Shown piece after piece: positions 44,053 through 51,962 of a DNA stretch of 64,000 nt. This stretch comes from Butyrivibrio sp. MC2013. GTDB taxonomy: Bacteria; Bacillota; Clostridia; Lachnospirales; Lachnospiraceae. The stretch spans positions 186,001-250,000 of the forward strand of contig NZ_AUKE01000001.1 in the NCBI RefSeq assembly GCF_000424585.1, in the 5' to 3' direction. The position numbers and the translations under genes are program-made. The notes beneath the pieces were generated by a model, which ran no database searches, was not told the DNA's origin, and saw only the letters and a list, made by a program, of their open reading frames with translations. Positions within the stretch are counted from its first letter, which is position 1. Each line of letters begins with the position of its first letter.

Positions 44053-44724
44053 TTACTTTTTTACAGACAGCGCCACACCGTCTCCTACAGTGAGGATACT
44101 GCTGACCAGTCTCTCATCATGAGTCAGGGTATGGAGATATTCTCTCATCCTTGCATGGATGGTACGATTTCGCCTGGTCACAGCAAAGCGCGACTCCACT
44201 ACATCTCCGTCCTGGAGGACATTATCTGAGACCAATAGTCCCCCCGGAGCAAGTAGTCTTACTGCATCTTCAAAAAATGCAGGGTATTGACCCTTGGCTG
44301 CATCCATAAAAATAAAATCATACTCCCCTTCAAGACTCCCAAGTATCTCCAGAGCGTCCCCCTCAAGAAGTGTGATCTTATTATCAGTGTCATATGCAGC
44401 AAAATGCTCTTTGGCAATGGGTATCCTTACCTCATACTTCTCAATCGTAGTAATAGTGGTATCCTTGCCGGTATAATGTGCCATGAGAAGGGCTGAAAAG
44501 CCTGTAGCGGTCCCCACCTCCAGGATCCTTGCGGGGCGACTCAGCTGCAGCAGAGTCTTTAACAAGCTCTGCGTATCCCTTCTGATAATGGGTACGTCTT
44601 CCCTTATGGCTTCCTCTTCCAGCTTGTCCAGCCAGTCCGGGCCGCCGCTATCCATGGCACATATAAATGTGCGAAGCCTCTCCTGGTCAAGACCTGTGAG
44701 GTTCTTCTCATCAAAATCAGTCAT
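44053..44724 (-). CDS. O-methyltransferase, YrrM/TrmR-like
   Basis: 223 residues starting at MTDFDEKN, with AAAGGA 6 bases upstream; a longer frame would run into the preceding gene. ILEVGTATGFSALLMA is the SAM site, TIEKYEVRIPIAKEHF the following acidic strand, and DFIFMDAAKGQYPAFF the metal-binding Asp region of the COMT-like family. In Bacillus the gene in this position (trmR) methylates 5-hydroxyuridine in tRNA wobble positions, and its U32 neighbours make that hydroxyl. The same job is inferred here from gene order. Confidence 0.85.
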   Translation of the reverse strand: MTDFDEKNLTGLDQERLRTFICAMDSGGPDWLDKLEEEAIREDVPIIRRDTQSLLKTLLQLSRPARILEVGTATGFSALLMAHYTGKDTTITTIEKYEVRIPIAKEHFAAYDTDNKITLLEGDALEILGSLEGEYDFIFMDAAKGQYPAFFEDAVRLLAPGGLLVSDNVLQDGDVVESRFAVTRRNRTIHARMREYLHTLTHDERLVSSILTVGDGVALSVKK

Positions 44725-44734
44725 TTCAATTCCT

Positions 44735-45118
44735 TTACTGCTCTTTGGCGGCGGAGGTTGCTGCCATCGCAGCCAGTATCTCATCAGGAGTCATGGATGT
44801 ATTGAGTACATACACACCCGCCTGCTCCTTGCCATGATACTCGCTGAGGAGCTCCTGAAGGCGAAACAGAGTCTTGTCGCCAATCAGACGCTTGGCATAG
44901 AGATCATCAGCGATCTGTGAAACAGACTCTCCCAGGCTGACAGTCACTGTTACATCAACCCCTGCTCCTTCCGGAGCCATAGCCGTCTGGTTAAAAATAC
45001 CTCTTCCGTAGCTGTAAGCCATCCTGGCCCCCTGCAATATGAAGAGGGCAGCGATCACAAGGCATACCATCCTTACGATCGCTGAGATAGTAGATATCCC
45101 CACCTCTTTTACGTTCAC
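44735..45118 (-). CDS. MltG (YceG)-like protein lacking the catalytic domain
   Basis: 127 residues from a GTG at 45116-45118 with GGAGG 8 bases upstream. A membrane helix (about 13-33) is followed by a LysM-like piece, VTVSLGESVSQIADDLYAKR and QAGVYVLNTSMTPDEILAAM, which corresponds to the N-terminal part of the endolytic transglycosylase MltG. The protein stops after an Ala-rich tail; the roughly 200-residue catalytic domain with its active-site Glu is absent. The locus position is the one held by mltG in other Firmicutes. It may be a regulatory remnant that binds glycan or partners. Confidence 0.75.
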   Translation of the reverse strand: MNVKEVGISTISAIVRMVCLVIAALFILQGARMAYSYGRGIFNQTAMAPEGAGVDVTVTVSLGESVSQIADDLYAKRLIGDKTLFRLQELLSEYHGKEQAGVYVLNTSMTPDEILAAMAATSAAKEQ

Positions 45119-45131
45119 TTAAGAAACCTCC

Positions 45132-46814
45132 CTAATTCTCGTCCATAATGATGGGCAGGATCATAGGCCTTCTCTTGGTCTTCTTCCAGATAAAATCTCC
45201 CAGTGTATCCTTGACCAGATTCTTGATACGAGGCCAGTCACATCTGCCGCCGGCAAGAGCTTTAGTCACTTCATCCAGGACCAGATCTGTGGCATCTTCT
45301 ATAAGCTCATCAGATTCCTTGACATATACAAATCCTCTGGACACTATGGTAGGACCTGATACCAGCTCACCTGTGGCTCTGCTGATACCCATTACGCAGA
45401 TCACTATACCGTCTGCAGCCAGGCGTTGCCTGTCCCTAAGGACTACATTGCCCACATCGCCGACTCCTATACCATCTACCAGAACAGCGCCAACAGGCAC
45501 TCTTCCGGCCTTTCTGGCTCCGTTATCATTGAGCTCTAAGATCTCACCGCTCTTAAGTACAAAGATATTTTCCTTGGGAATACCAAGGCTCCTGGCGATA
45601 TCCCTCTGAGCATAGAGATGACGGATCTCACCATGTACAGGTACTGAATATTTGGGCTTAACAAGGTTATAGATCAACTTGATATCTTCCTGGCAGGCAT
45701 GGCCTGATACATGCACATCCTGGAATATAACCTCTGCTCCCTGCATCATCAGTTCATTGATGACATTGGTAACAGGCTTCTCATTGCCGGGGATAGGATT
45801 GGATGAGAATATAACAGTATCTCCGGGCTTAATAGATATCTTCTTGTGCTGACCGCTGGCCATACGTGACAGCGCTGCCATGGATTCACCCTGGGAGCCT
45901 GTTGTGATGATGACCTGCTTGTTATCGGGATAATTCTTTAATTCATCAATATCAATGAGAGTATTATCCGGAACCTGGATGCACTCCAGCTTCTGGGCTA
46001 TCTCTATGACATTGACCATACTGCGGCCTTCTACTACCACTTTTCTGCCGTATTGATACGCAGCATTGATGATCTGCTGCACACGGTCTACATTGCTGGC
46101 AAAGGTGGCCACTATGATACGGGACTTCTTGTGCTCTCTGAAAATAGTATCAAGAGCTGCACCTACAGTCTTCTCGGATGCTGTAAATCCGGGACGTTCC
46201 GCATTGGTAGAGTCGCACAAAAGGGCCAGTACGCCCTTTTTGCCTATCTCGCCAAATCTCTGCAAATCGATGGGATCTCCATAGACAGGAGTGTAATCAA
46301 CCTTAAAGTCTCCTGTATGCACCACGGTTCCCGCAGGTGAATAGATAGCCAGCGCAGCAGCATCCACTATGGAATGGTTGGTCTTGATAAATTCTACTCT
46401 GAAATCACCCAGATTGATGGACTGGCCAAACTTTACAACCTTGCGGCGGGTATGATTCATCAGACCGTGTTCTTCAAGCTTGTGCTCAATAAGGCCCATG
46501 GTCAGACGAGTGGCATAAACAGGCACATTAACTTCCTTTAGAACGTAAGGAAGTGATCCGATATGGTCCTCATGGCCGTGAGTGATCACGAAGCCCTTGA
46601 CCTTATCAATATTGTCCTGCAGATATGTTACGTCAGGTATGACCAGGTCTATTCCCAGCATATCATCATCAGGGAATGACAGACCGCAGTCCACCACAAT
46701 AATACTGTCTTCGTAACGGAAGGCAGTAATGTTCATTCCAATCTGCTCCAGACCGCCCAGGGGGATGATCTGCAGCTTACCGGTATTGTCTGTATTCTTT
46801 TGTTGTCTCTTCAA
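45132..46814 (-). CDS. rnj: Ribonuclease J
   Basis: 560 residues from a TTG at 46812-46814 with GGAGG 5 bases upstream; the TAA of the preceding gene abuts it. The metallo-beta-lactamase core has VITHGHEDHIGSLPY near 76-90, GDFKVDYTPV, CDSTNAERPG, and the beta-CASP region includes IIVATFASNVDRVQQII, GRSM and TGSQGESMAALSRMA. PVHGEIRHL closes the active site. It is an endo- and 5'-exoribonuclease in mRNA decay and rRNA processing. Only one rnj is in the window, so J1 versus J2 is open. Confidence 0.95.
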   Translation of the reverse strand: MKRQQKNTDNTGKLQIIPLGGLEQIGMNITAFRYEDSIIVVDCGLSFPDDDMLGIDLVIPDVTYLQDNIDKVKGFVITHGHEDHIGSLPYVLKEVNVPVYATRLTMGLIEHKLEEHGLMNHTRRKVVKFGQSINLGDFRVEFIKTNHSIVDAAALAIYSPAGTVVHTGDFKVDYTPVYGDPIDLQRFGEIGKKGVLALLCDSTNAERPGFTASEKTVGAALDTIFREHKKSRIIVATFASNVDRVQQIINAAYQYGRKVVVEGRSMVNVIEIAQKLECIQVPDNTLIDIDELKNYPDNKQVIITTGSQGESMAALSRMASGQHKKISIKPGDTVIFSSNPIPGNEKPVTNVINELMMQGAEVIFQDVHVSGHACQEDIKLIYNLVKPKYSVPVHGEIRHLYAQRDIARSLGIPKENIFVLKSGEILELNDNGARKAGRVPVGAVLVDGIGVGDVGNVVLRDRQRLAADGIVICVMGISRATGELVSGPTIVSRGFVYVKESDELIEDATDLVLDEVTKALAGGRCDWPRIKNLVKDTLGDFIWKKTKRRPMILPIIMDEN

Positions 46815-47084
46815 TTATTCCTCCATCTCAATGTCGATGCCTTCTTCAGACAAAAGCTTGGCAAAAATCTGTCCAACAGCGCCCAGTTCCCTGTCATCAT
46901 CGACTATAGTATATAGAGCATCCGTATCCTCGGCGGAAGAATCATCTCTAAGTATCAGTGCATCAGCGTCTCCGTCCATGCTCTCCGATACAAGCAGATA
47001 GGTCTTGCCTCCGATTACAGTCTGCTCAAGTGCATAAAAGTCCACGGCCTTACCGCCGTCGGGACTTAATGTGATCTTCTCCAT
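46815..47084 (-). CDS. DUF1292 family protein (YrzB-like)
   Basis: 89 residues, strongly acidic. VDFYALEQTVIGGKTYLLV and DGDADALILRDD match the DUF1292 family, small proteins found between ruvX and mltG in Firmicutes. Function unknown. It ends directly against the RNase J start and begins 3 bp after ruvX ends. Confidence 0.85.
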   Translation of the reverse strand: MEKITLSPDGGKAVDFYALEQTVIGGKTYLLVSESMDGDADALILRDDSSAEDTDALYTIVDDDRELGAVGQIFAKLLSEEGIDIEMEE

Positions 47085-47087
47085 TTA

Positions 47088-47528
47088 TCAGTTACCTTTC
47101 GCGGATCCGCCGCGTACGTTATCCATCCAGTCCTGAAGTATAAGCTCAGCGGCGATCATATCAACATGTTCTTTTCTCTCCTTACCCCTGATGCCCATCT
47201 CATCCATTAACTCATCGGCTTCTACAGTGGTAAGTCTCTCATCCAGCATATGAACAGGAAGACCGGTACGTCTCTCCAGCTTGTCCTTAAAGTCCAGTGC
47301 GATCTCTGCCCTGACTCCTACACTGCTGTCCATATTGACGGGTAATCCCAGAACGATTTCCGTAATTTCATACTCTACTATAAGTTCCTCTATTCTGGCA
47401 AGTGTCCTTCTGAGTTTATTCTCGTCTTTTCTTCTGATTATCTCCTTGGGCTGCGCAGTCAGGTTGATAGGGTCGCTGATAGCAACCCCTACTGTGCGCG
47501 AACCATAGTCAAGGCCCATATATCTCAT
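47088..47528 (-). CDS. ruvX: Putative pre-16S rRNA nuclease YqgF/RuvX
   Basis: 146 residues, full length for the family. MRYMGLDYGSRTVGVAISDP holds the first catalytic Asp of this RNase H-like fold; EIVLGLPVNMD holds the conserved Gly-Leu-Pro; DERLTTVEADELM and HVDMIAAELILQDWMD complete the site. It is implicated in 16S rRNA 5' maturation. It follows ireB by 10 bp. Confidence 0.95.
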   Translation of the reverse strand: MRYMGLDYGSRTVGVAISDPINLTAQPKEIIRRKDENKLRRTLARIEELIVEYEITEIVLGLPVNMDSSVGVRAEIALDFKDKLERRTGLPVHMLDERLTTVEADELMDEMGIRGKERKEHVDMIAAELILQDWMDNVRGGSAKGN

Positions 47529-47538
47529 CTTTGCAGCC

Positions 47539-47817
47539 TCAGTTCTTCTTTTCGTTCCAATGCCTGCTGCGGATATACTCGGTGAGCATCTCCTCTACAA
47601 GCTCATCTCTCTCAACCTTCATGATCAGGCTTCTGGCACCGTTATGACTGGTGATATATGTAGGATCACCGGACATGATATATCCCACGATCTGATTAAC
47701 GGGATTGTAGCCCTTCTCCACCATAGCCTCATATACAACCTCCAGAATTTTCCTGACAGCTGTATCCTGGGGAGCTTCAACTCTAAAGTATTGTGTATTT
47801 CCCAAATCCTGTGCCAT
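47539..47817 (-). CDS. ireB: IreB family regulatory phosphoprotein
   Basis: 92 residues. The N-terminal QDLGNTQYFRVEAPQDTAVR includes the Thr residues that the Ser/Thr kinase IreK phosphorylates in Enterococcus faecalis. GYNPVNQIVGYIMSGDPTYI and HNGARSLIMKVERDELVEEM are family blocks. In Enterococcus IreB restrains IreK-dependent cephalosporin resistance. It is the first gene of the ireB-ruvX-DUF1292-rnj-mltG-like-OMT-U32 run; alaS, which often precedes it, is not in this place. Confidence 0.93.
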   Translation of the reverse strand: MAQDLGNTQYFRVEAPQDTAVRKILEVVYEAMVEKGYNPVNQIVGYIMSGDPTYITSHNGARSLIMKVERDELVEEMLTEYIRSRHWNEKKN

Positions 47818-47869
47818 AAATGTCCTTTCTGCAGGCTGATGCCGCCAAAAAATACCGATACCTCATTAC

Positions 47870-47898
47870 ATTGTACAATACTGCAGCTTCAATAGCAA
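47870..47898 (-). promoter_or_regulatory. Candidate sigma-A promoter for the ireB operon
   Basis: On the minus strand TTGCTA (47893-47898) and TACAAT (47870-47875) are 17 bp apart, about 53 bp before the ireB ATG. Confidence 0.55.
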
Positions 47899-47970
47899 AT
47901 CCCTGCCAGTGTCAAATACATCAGTTTCTCACAAGAAGAAAAAATAATACAGCCCCAAAAGTTATTATTC

Positions 47971-48017
47971 AAACAAAAAGCCGCAGAAGCTCACCATGAT
48001 AAAGAAGCCTCTGCAGC
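47971..48017 (-). terminator. Orphan rho-independent terminator upstream of ireB
   Basis: On the minus strand a 13-bp stem (48005-48017 with 47980-47992, GCTGCAGAGGCTT against GAGCTTCTGCGGC, with three G-T pairs) is followed by TTTTTGTTT. No minus-strand gene lies between it and mtaB, whose own terminator is at 48909. It must therefore end an unannotated short transcript or an upstream leader of the ireB operon. Confidence 0.7.
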
Positions 48018-48103
48018 TGCAAAAGTCGCATATAGCAATCAGAATGCGCACGGGGCGCCGTTTATTCGCATACAACGCAAAAGAAACAATAGCAAGTATC
48101 ATA

Positions 48104-48132
48104 GTGACAGATAGTTAAAAGTTTGTTAAAAT
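48104..48132 (+). promoter_or_regulatory. Candidate sigma-A promoter for the DUF4282 gene
   Basis: GTGACA (48104-48109) and TAAAAT (48127-48132) are separated by 17 bp. The AAAGGAGG site and ATG of the downstream gene follow within 40 bp. Confidence 0.65.
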
Positions 48133-48168
48133 ATTCGTTAGCCAAATGGGCAAAAGGAGGATAAAAAA

Positions 48169-48852
48169 ATGAATATAGGAACATCTATCGGAATCGGTGC
48201 AGTTCTTGCGCTGATTGCAGCAATCGTTGTCATGGTGCTGATAACACCCAATTCCAAGGAAGGACAGTTACACGGTTTTGCCAAGTTTTTAAGGGATTAT
48301 TTCCTTATGAAATATCTTGTTATTGAATCCATCCTGAGATTCATCTTCATTTTATCAACTTGTGCATGCATCTTCTGTGGTTTCTTCCTCTTATTCGGTA
48401 AGACACCTTCATTCTACGGATACGGCGGATCATCAACAGCAGGTGCAGGTCTGCTCGTCATGGTATTGGGTCCCATCATCACAAGGATCAGCTATGAGTT
48501 TATGATGATCACCATCATGCTGCTGAAGAACACAATGGAGATCAATGCCAAGATGAAAGGCGAAGTAGACAGCAATACCTTCAATGCATTCAAGGCTCCT
48601 GATACCGGCAAGATCGTATCATCCATTGCAAATGCAGCACAGCAGGCTACTGCAAAGGCTGCTCAGGAAACTCCTGTTAACAACGCTGCAAACAGCGCAC
48701 CTGTTGCTCCCGTTAACAACATGACAAGCCCTGCTCCCGCAGCTCCTGCCGGTAACGCAGCACAGGAAAATGTTAAGATCTGCCCCAAGTGCGGTGCAAA
48801 TGTAGTTGAAGGCTCTCTCTTCTGCGTAAACTGCGGAACAAAGATCGACTGA
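48169..48852 (+). CDS. DUF4282-like membrane protein with C-terminal zinc ribbon
   Basis: 227 residues. An N-terminal helix (about 5-27), then YFLMKYLVIESILRFIFIL and two further hydrophobic segments (about 45-130), fit the DUF4282 family. An Ala/Pro/Asn-rich linker (about 150-202) leads to a zinc ribbon, CPKCGANVVEGSLFCVNCG. The ribbon is probably cytoplasmic. Function unknown. It has its own promoter and a strong two-way terminator, so it is likely monocistronic. Confidence 0.8.
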   Translation: MNIGTSIGIGAVLALIAAIVVMVLITPNSKEGQLHGFAKFLRDYFLMKYLVIESILRFIFILSTCACIFCGFFLLFGKTPSFYGYGGSSTAGAGLLVMVLGPIITRISYEFMMITIMLLKNTMEINAKMKGEVDSNTFNAFKAPDTGKIVSSIANAAQQATAKAAQETPVNNAANSAPVAPVNNMTSPAPAAPAGNAAQENVKICPKCGANVVEGSLFCVNCGTKID

Positions 48853-48908
48853 TATCAATCACATAATTAAGACGCTGATATGATGTACATATTAAAAGCG
48901 CCTAAAAG

Positions 48909-48945
48909 AAAAATCCCGAGTGAAGTCAGTTCACCCGGGATTTTT
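48909..48945. terminator. Two-way rho-independent terminator
   Basis: ATCCCGAGTGAA and TTCACCCGGGAT form a 12-bp stem (one mismatch) flanked by A-run and T-run, so it works on both strands. It separates the plus-strand DUF4282 gene from the convergent mtaB gene. Confidence 0.9.
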
Positions 48946-49015
48946 CCGTTCTATCATCATTATCACTTTCAAAATACGTCTAAATGATATTTCTTTTAAC
49001 CATCACATCTTACTG

Positions 49016-50362
49016 TCATTTCACTGCTTCAACCATCATAAGTTCATCATTTAAGAAAGCACTGCCCTTGCATCTTAGGATCTCTCCTGACAGACTCTCT
49101 CCCTCAGCCTTACTATCTACCTTTAATGCACACTTCACATAGCGGTCAGTATAACCGCAGATATAGAGCTGACCGTCATACTCTTCACATTCCTCAAAGA
49201 GTACATCTATCTCCCTGCCTATAAAGTATTCCCTATAGGCCTTTGACTGCTTACAAGTCATATCTATGAGCAGGTCACTTCTTGCAGACTTTTTGGCATC
49301 TGTCAGCTTATCACCCAGCTTTTCCGCAGCAGTACCCTTTCTCACAGAATACTTAAAGACATGCATCTCGTAGAAGTCCACGTTCCTGCAAAAATCCATG
49401 CTCTCCTGAAATTCCTCTTCACTCTCTCCGGGAAAGCCCACGATCACATCAGTAGTGATAGCAGGAGCTTCATAAACCTCTCGCAGCGCATTTACTCCCT
49501 CCATGTATTCCTCAGGACTGTAATGCCGGTTCATCCTCTTTAAGGTCTCTGCACAGCCTGACTGCAGACTCAGATGAAAATGAGGGCAGAGCTTAGGCAT
49601 GGATGCAAAAGCAGCTGCATTCTCCCTTGTCACTATCCTGGGCTCAAGGGATCCCAGTCTTATCCTCTCTATCCCCTTCACAGCATGGACCTTCTTTAAG
49701 AGGGATATCAGTTCGGATCCCCCTCTGTCCAGGCCATAGGAGGATATGTGGATACCTGTGAGCACTACTTCCTTTACTCCATTTGCAGCAAGCCCTATTA
49801 TCTCTTCCATGATATCAGCCTGCTGCCTGGATCTGATCCTGCCCCTTGCATAGGGTATGAGGCAATAGGAGCAGAACTGATTGCAGCCATCCTGTATCTT
49901 GATAAAAGCCCTGGTATGCTCAGGTGCAGCCTTTAGCTTCATCTCTTCATAGCTTGTTTTTTCCCTGCTGTCCACCTTAATGCTGTCATCATAGAAAGTA
50001 AGGGGGTGGGATGAGTGGTCACGAAAATAGTTATCAAGAATAGCTACCAGTTCTTTTTTTCTATTATTGCCTATGGCAATATCTATAGACGCATCTGTGC
50101 TCACCTTATCCGCAGAGGTTTCCACATAGCAGCCAAGAGCCACAACAACTGCAGAAGGATTGAGCTTTCTGGCCCTGTGGATCATCTGACGACTCTTCCT
50201 GTCAGCTATATTAGTAACAGTACAAGTATTGATAACGTATACATCCGCCACGGTATCAAAAGGCACCAGAGTATACCCTGATGCTGTCAATTCCTGCTCT
50301 ATTACATCCAGCTCATAGCTGTTGACCTTACATCCCAGATTGTGGACTGCCACTGTTTTCAT
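49016..50362 (-). CDS. mtaB: tRNA t6A37 methylthiotransferase MtaB
   Basis: 448 residues from the second of two adjacent ATGs, which stands 7 bases from AGGAG. The UPF0004 domain opens with LGCKVNSYELDVIE and INTCTVTN and uses GCYVE for the first iron-sulfur cluster. The radical-SAM triad is CNQFCSYCLIPYARGR near 162. DVIVGFPGESEEEF follows, and a TRAM domain lies at the C-terminus (about 375-440). It converts t6A to ms2t6A in tRNA. In Bacillus mtaB directly follows rsmE; here nifS-like, thiI and an HPr-like gene lie between. Confidence 0.94.
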   Translation of the reverse strand: MKTVAVHNLGCKVNSYELDVIEQELTASGYTLVPFDTVADVYVINTCTVTNIADRKSRQMIHRARKLNPSAVVVALGCYVETSADKVSTDASIDIAIGNNRKKELVAILDNYFRDHSSHPLTFYDDSIKVDSREKTSYEEMKLKAAPEHTRAFIKIQDGCNQFCSYCLIPYARGRIRSRQQADIMEEIIGLAANGVKEVVLTGIHISSYGLDRGGSELISLLKKVHAVKGIERIRLGSLEPRIVTRENAAAFASMPKLCPHFHLSLQSGCAETLKRMNRHYSPEEYMEGVNALREVYEAPAITTDVIVGFPGESEEEFQESMDFCRNVDFYEMHVFKYSVRKGTAAEKLGDKLTDAKKSARSDLLIDMTCKQSKAYREYFIGREIDVLFEECEEYDGQLYICGYTDRYVKCALKVDSKAEGESLSGEILRCKGSAFLNDELMMVEAVK

Positions 50363-50474
50363 CATATCTCTCCTGTTAAAAAGCCCTTAAAACAGGCATA
50401 TTTTCGGCGTTTTGACGTTGACTTTAAAGATGCCGCCTATTATCATAAAGAAAAAAGAAGGAGGTAGTTGCGTT

Positions 50475-50705
50475 ATGAAGACTGTAAAAATTTCTCTTAA
50501 CTCTATCGATAAAGTAAAATCATTCGTAAATGAGATCACAAAGTTCGATTATGACTTTGATCTGGTTTCCGGAAGATACGTTATCGACGCTAAGTCTATC
50601 ATGGGAATCTTCTCTCTCGACCTGAGCAAGCCCATCGACCTCAATATCCACGCTGAGGATGGAGTAGACGAAATCCTTAACATCTTAAAGCCTTATCTTG
50701 TTTAA
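50475..50705 (+). CDS. HPr-like protein without the phosphorylatable histidine
   Basis: 76 residues from the ATG at 50475, with AAGGAGG 10 bases upstream. The second half, IDAKSIMGIFSLDLSKPIDL, is the HPr/Crh Ser46 region (Ser41 here). The first half, where HPr has GIHARPA with His15, reads LNSIDKVKSFV and has no His. It therefore cannot carry phosphate from PTS enzyme I but could still be seryl-phosphorylated by HPr kinase, as Crh is in Bacillus. A catabolite-control role is inferred. It is divergent from mtaB and is followed by its own terminator. Confidence 0.82.
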   Translation: MKTVKISLNSIDKVKSFVNEITKFDYDFDLVSGRYVIDAKSIMGIFSLDLSKPIDLNIHAEDGVDEILNILKPYLV

Positions 50706-50714
50706 GATTGTGAT

Positions 50715-50749
50715 TAGCCGCCGCATTTGATATGCGGCGGCTATTTTTT
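50715..50749 (+). terminator. Rho-independent terminator after the HPr-like gene
   Basis: TAGCCGCCGCAT-TTGAT-ATGCGGCGGCTA forms a 12-bp perfect stem followed by TTTTTTA, starting 9 bases after the stop. Its far end overlaps the end of the convergent thiI gene. Confidence 0.93.
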
Positions 50750-51950
50750 ATGCTTCAATTTCTAATATTTCATCAGTATCCAGCGCTGTCTGTACCAGCT
50801 CATCTATCTTCTCTGCCAGATATTTCTCATGATCTTCCATAATGTGTACCTTGGGTTTGGTAACCGGATGCTTTGCCACAAATATGGTACAGCAATCCTC
50901 ATAAGGAAGGATAGAAGTCTCATAGGCATCGATCTTTATAGAGATATCCACTATATCCTGCTTATCAAAGGCGATAAGTGGTCTGTAGACAGGCATAGTC
51001 TTCACTGCTGCATCAGTGCAGGCAAGGCTCTGCATAGTCTGACTGGCAACCTGTCCTATGGACTCGCCTGTGACCAGGCCCATGCAATCAGCGCGTGTTG
51101 CCAGCTCTTCAGCAATACGCATCATATAACGTCTCATGATGATAGTCAGCTCATCGTGAGGGCATTTCTCATATATGTACATCTGAATATCGGTGAAGTT
51201 AATGATATGGAGCTTTATCTTACCGGCATATACAGACACAGTCTTTGCAAGGTCTATTACCTTCTGCTTTGCCCTCTCTGATGTATACGGAGGGGCATTA
51301 AAATATACTGCTTCCAGATTAACGCCTCTCTTGGCGATCATGTATCCGGCAACAGGACTGTCAATACCACCTGAGAGCAGGAGCATAGCCTTACCTGCAG
51401 TGCCAAGAGGCATTCCTCCGGGACCGGGGATCACTCTGGAATAAAGATTGATTTTCTCTCTAAGCTCTACATGCAAGAGAACATCCGGGTCATGTACGTC
51501 AACAGTCATATCAGGATGTGCCGCAAGTATATCTGCGCCAAGCATAGCTCCCAGCTCCATAGAATCCAGGGGATAGGACTTGTCCACTCGTCTGACCTGC
51601 ACCTTGAAGGACTGCTTGCCATCCGGATATTCAGCGCCCATAAACTCGCATACCTTCTGAGAGAGCTTATCAAAATCAGGGAGCTTGCCATCTCCGTCTC
51701 TCTCTATGGAAACCGCAGGACAGATGCCTATTATGCCAAATACCTTCTGAAGAGCAGCGATAGTCTCGTCAAAGTCGTATTTACGCGCTTCAACATAGAT
51801 ACGTCCGGCTGTCCTTGTCACTTCAAATTCGCCCTCTATCCTAGCCAGAGCGAACTTTATTCTCTTCATAAGGGCATCTTCAAAAACATATCTGTTCTTG
51901 CCCTTTACGCCAATCTCTGCATATTTGATTATAAAAGCATGATACTGCAT
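50748..51950 (-). CDS. thiI: tRNA 4-thiouridine synthase ThiI
   Basis: 400 residues. An N-terminal ferredoxin-like/THUMP part (about 60-165) is followed by the PP-loop LLLSGGIDSPVAGYM near 190 that adenylates U8 of tRNA. KCPHDELTIIMRRYMMRIAE and LVTGESIGQVASQTMQS are conserved. The C-terminal rhodanese domain of the E. coli enzyme is absent, as in the Firmicutes form, so sulfur must come straight from the adjacent cysteine desulfurase, which ends 12 bp upstream. Confidence 0.95.
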   Translation of the reverse strand: MQYHAFIIKYAEIGVKGKNRYVFEDALMKRIKFALARIEGEFEVTRTAGRIYVEARKYDFDETIAALQKVFGIIGICPAVSIERDGDGKLPDFDKLSQKVCEFMGAEYPDGKQSFKVQVRRVDKSYPLDSMELGAMLGADILAAHPDMTVDVHDPDVLLHVELREKINLYSRVIPGPGGMPLGTAGKAMLLLSGGIDSPVAGYMIAKRGVNLEAVYFNAPPYTSERAKQKVIDLAKTVSVYAGKIKLHIINFTDIQMYIYEKCPHDELTIIMRRYMMRIAEELATRADCMGLVTGESIGQVASQTMQSLACTDAAVKTMPVYRPLIAFDKQDIVDISIKIDAYETSILPYEDCCTIFVAKHPVTKPKVHIMEDHEKYLAEKIDELVQTALDTDEILEIEA

Positions 51951-51962
51951 TTCTTTCCCCTT

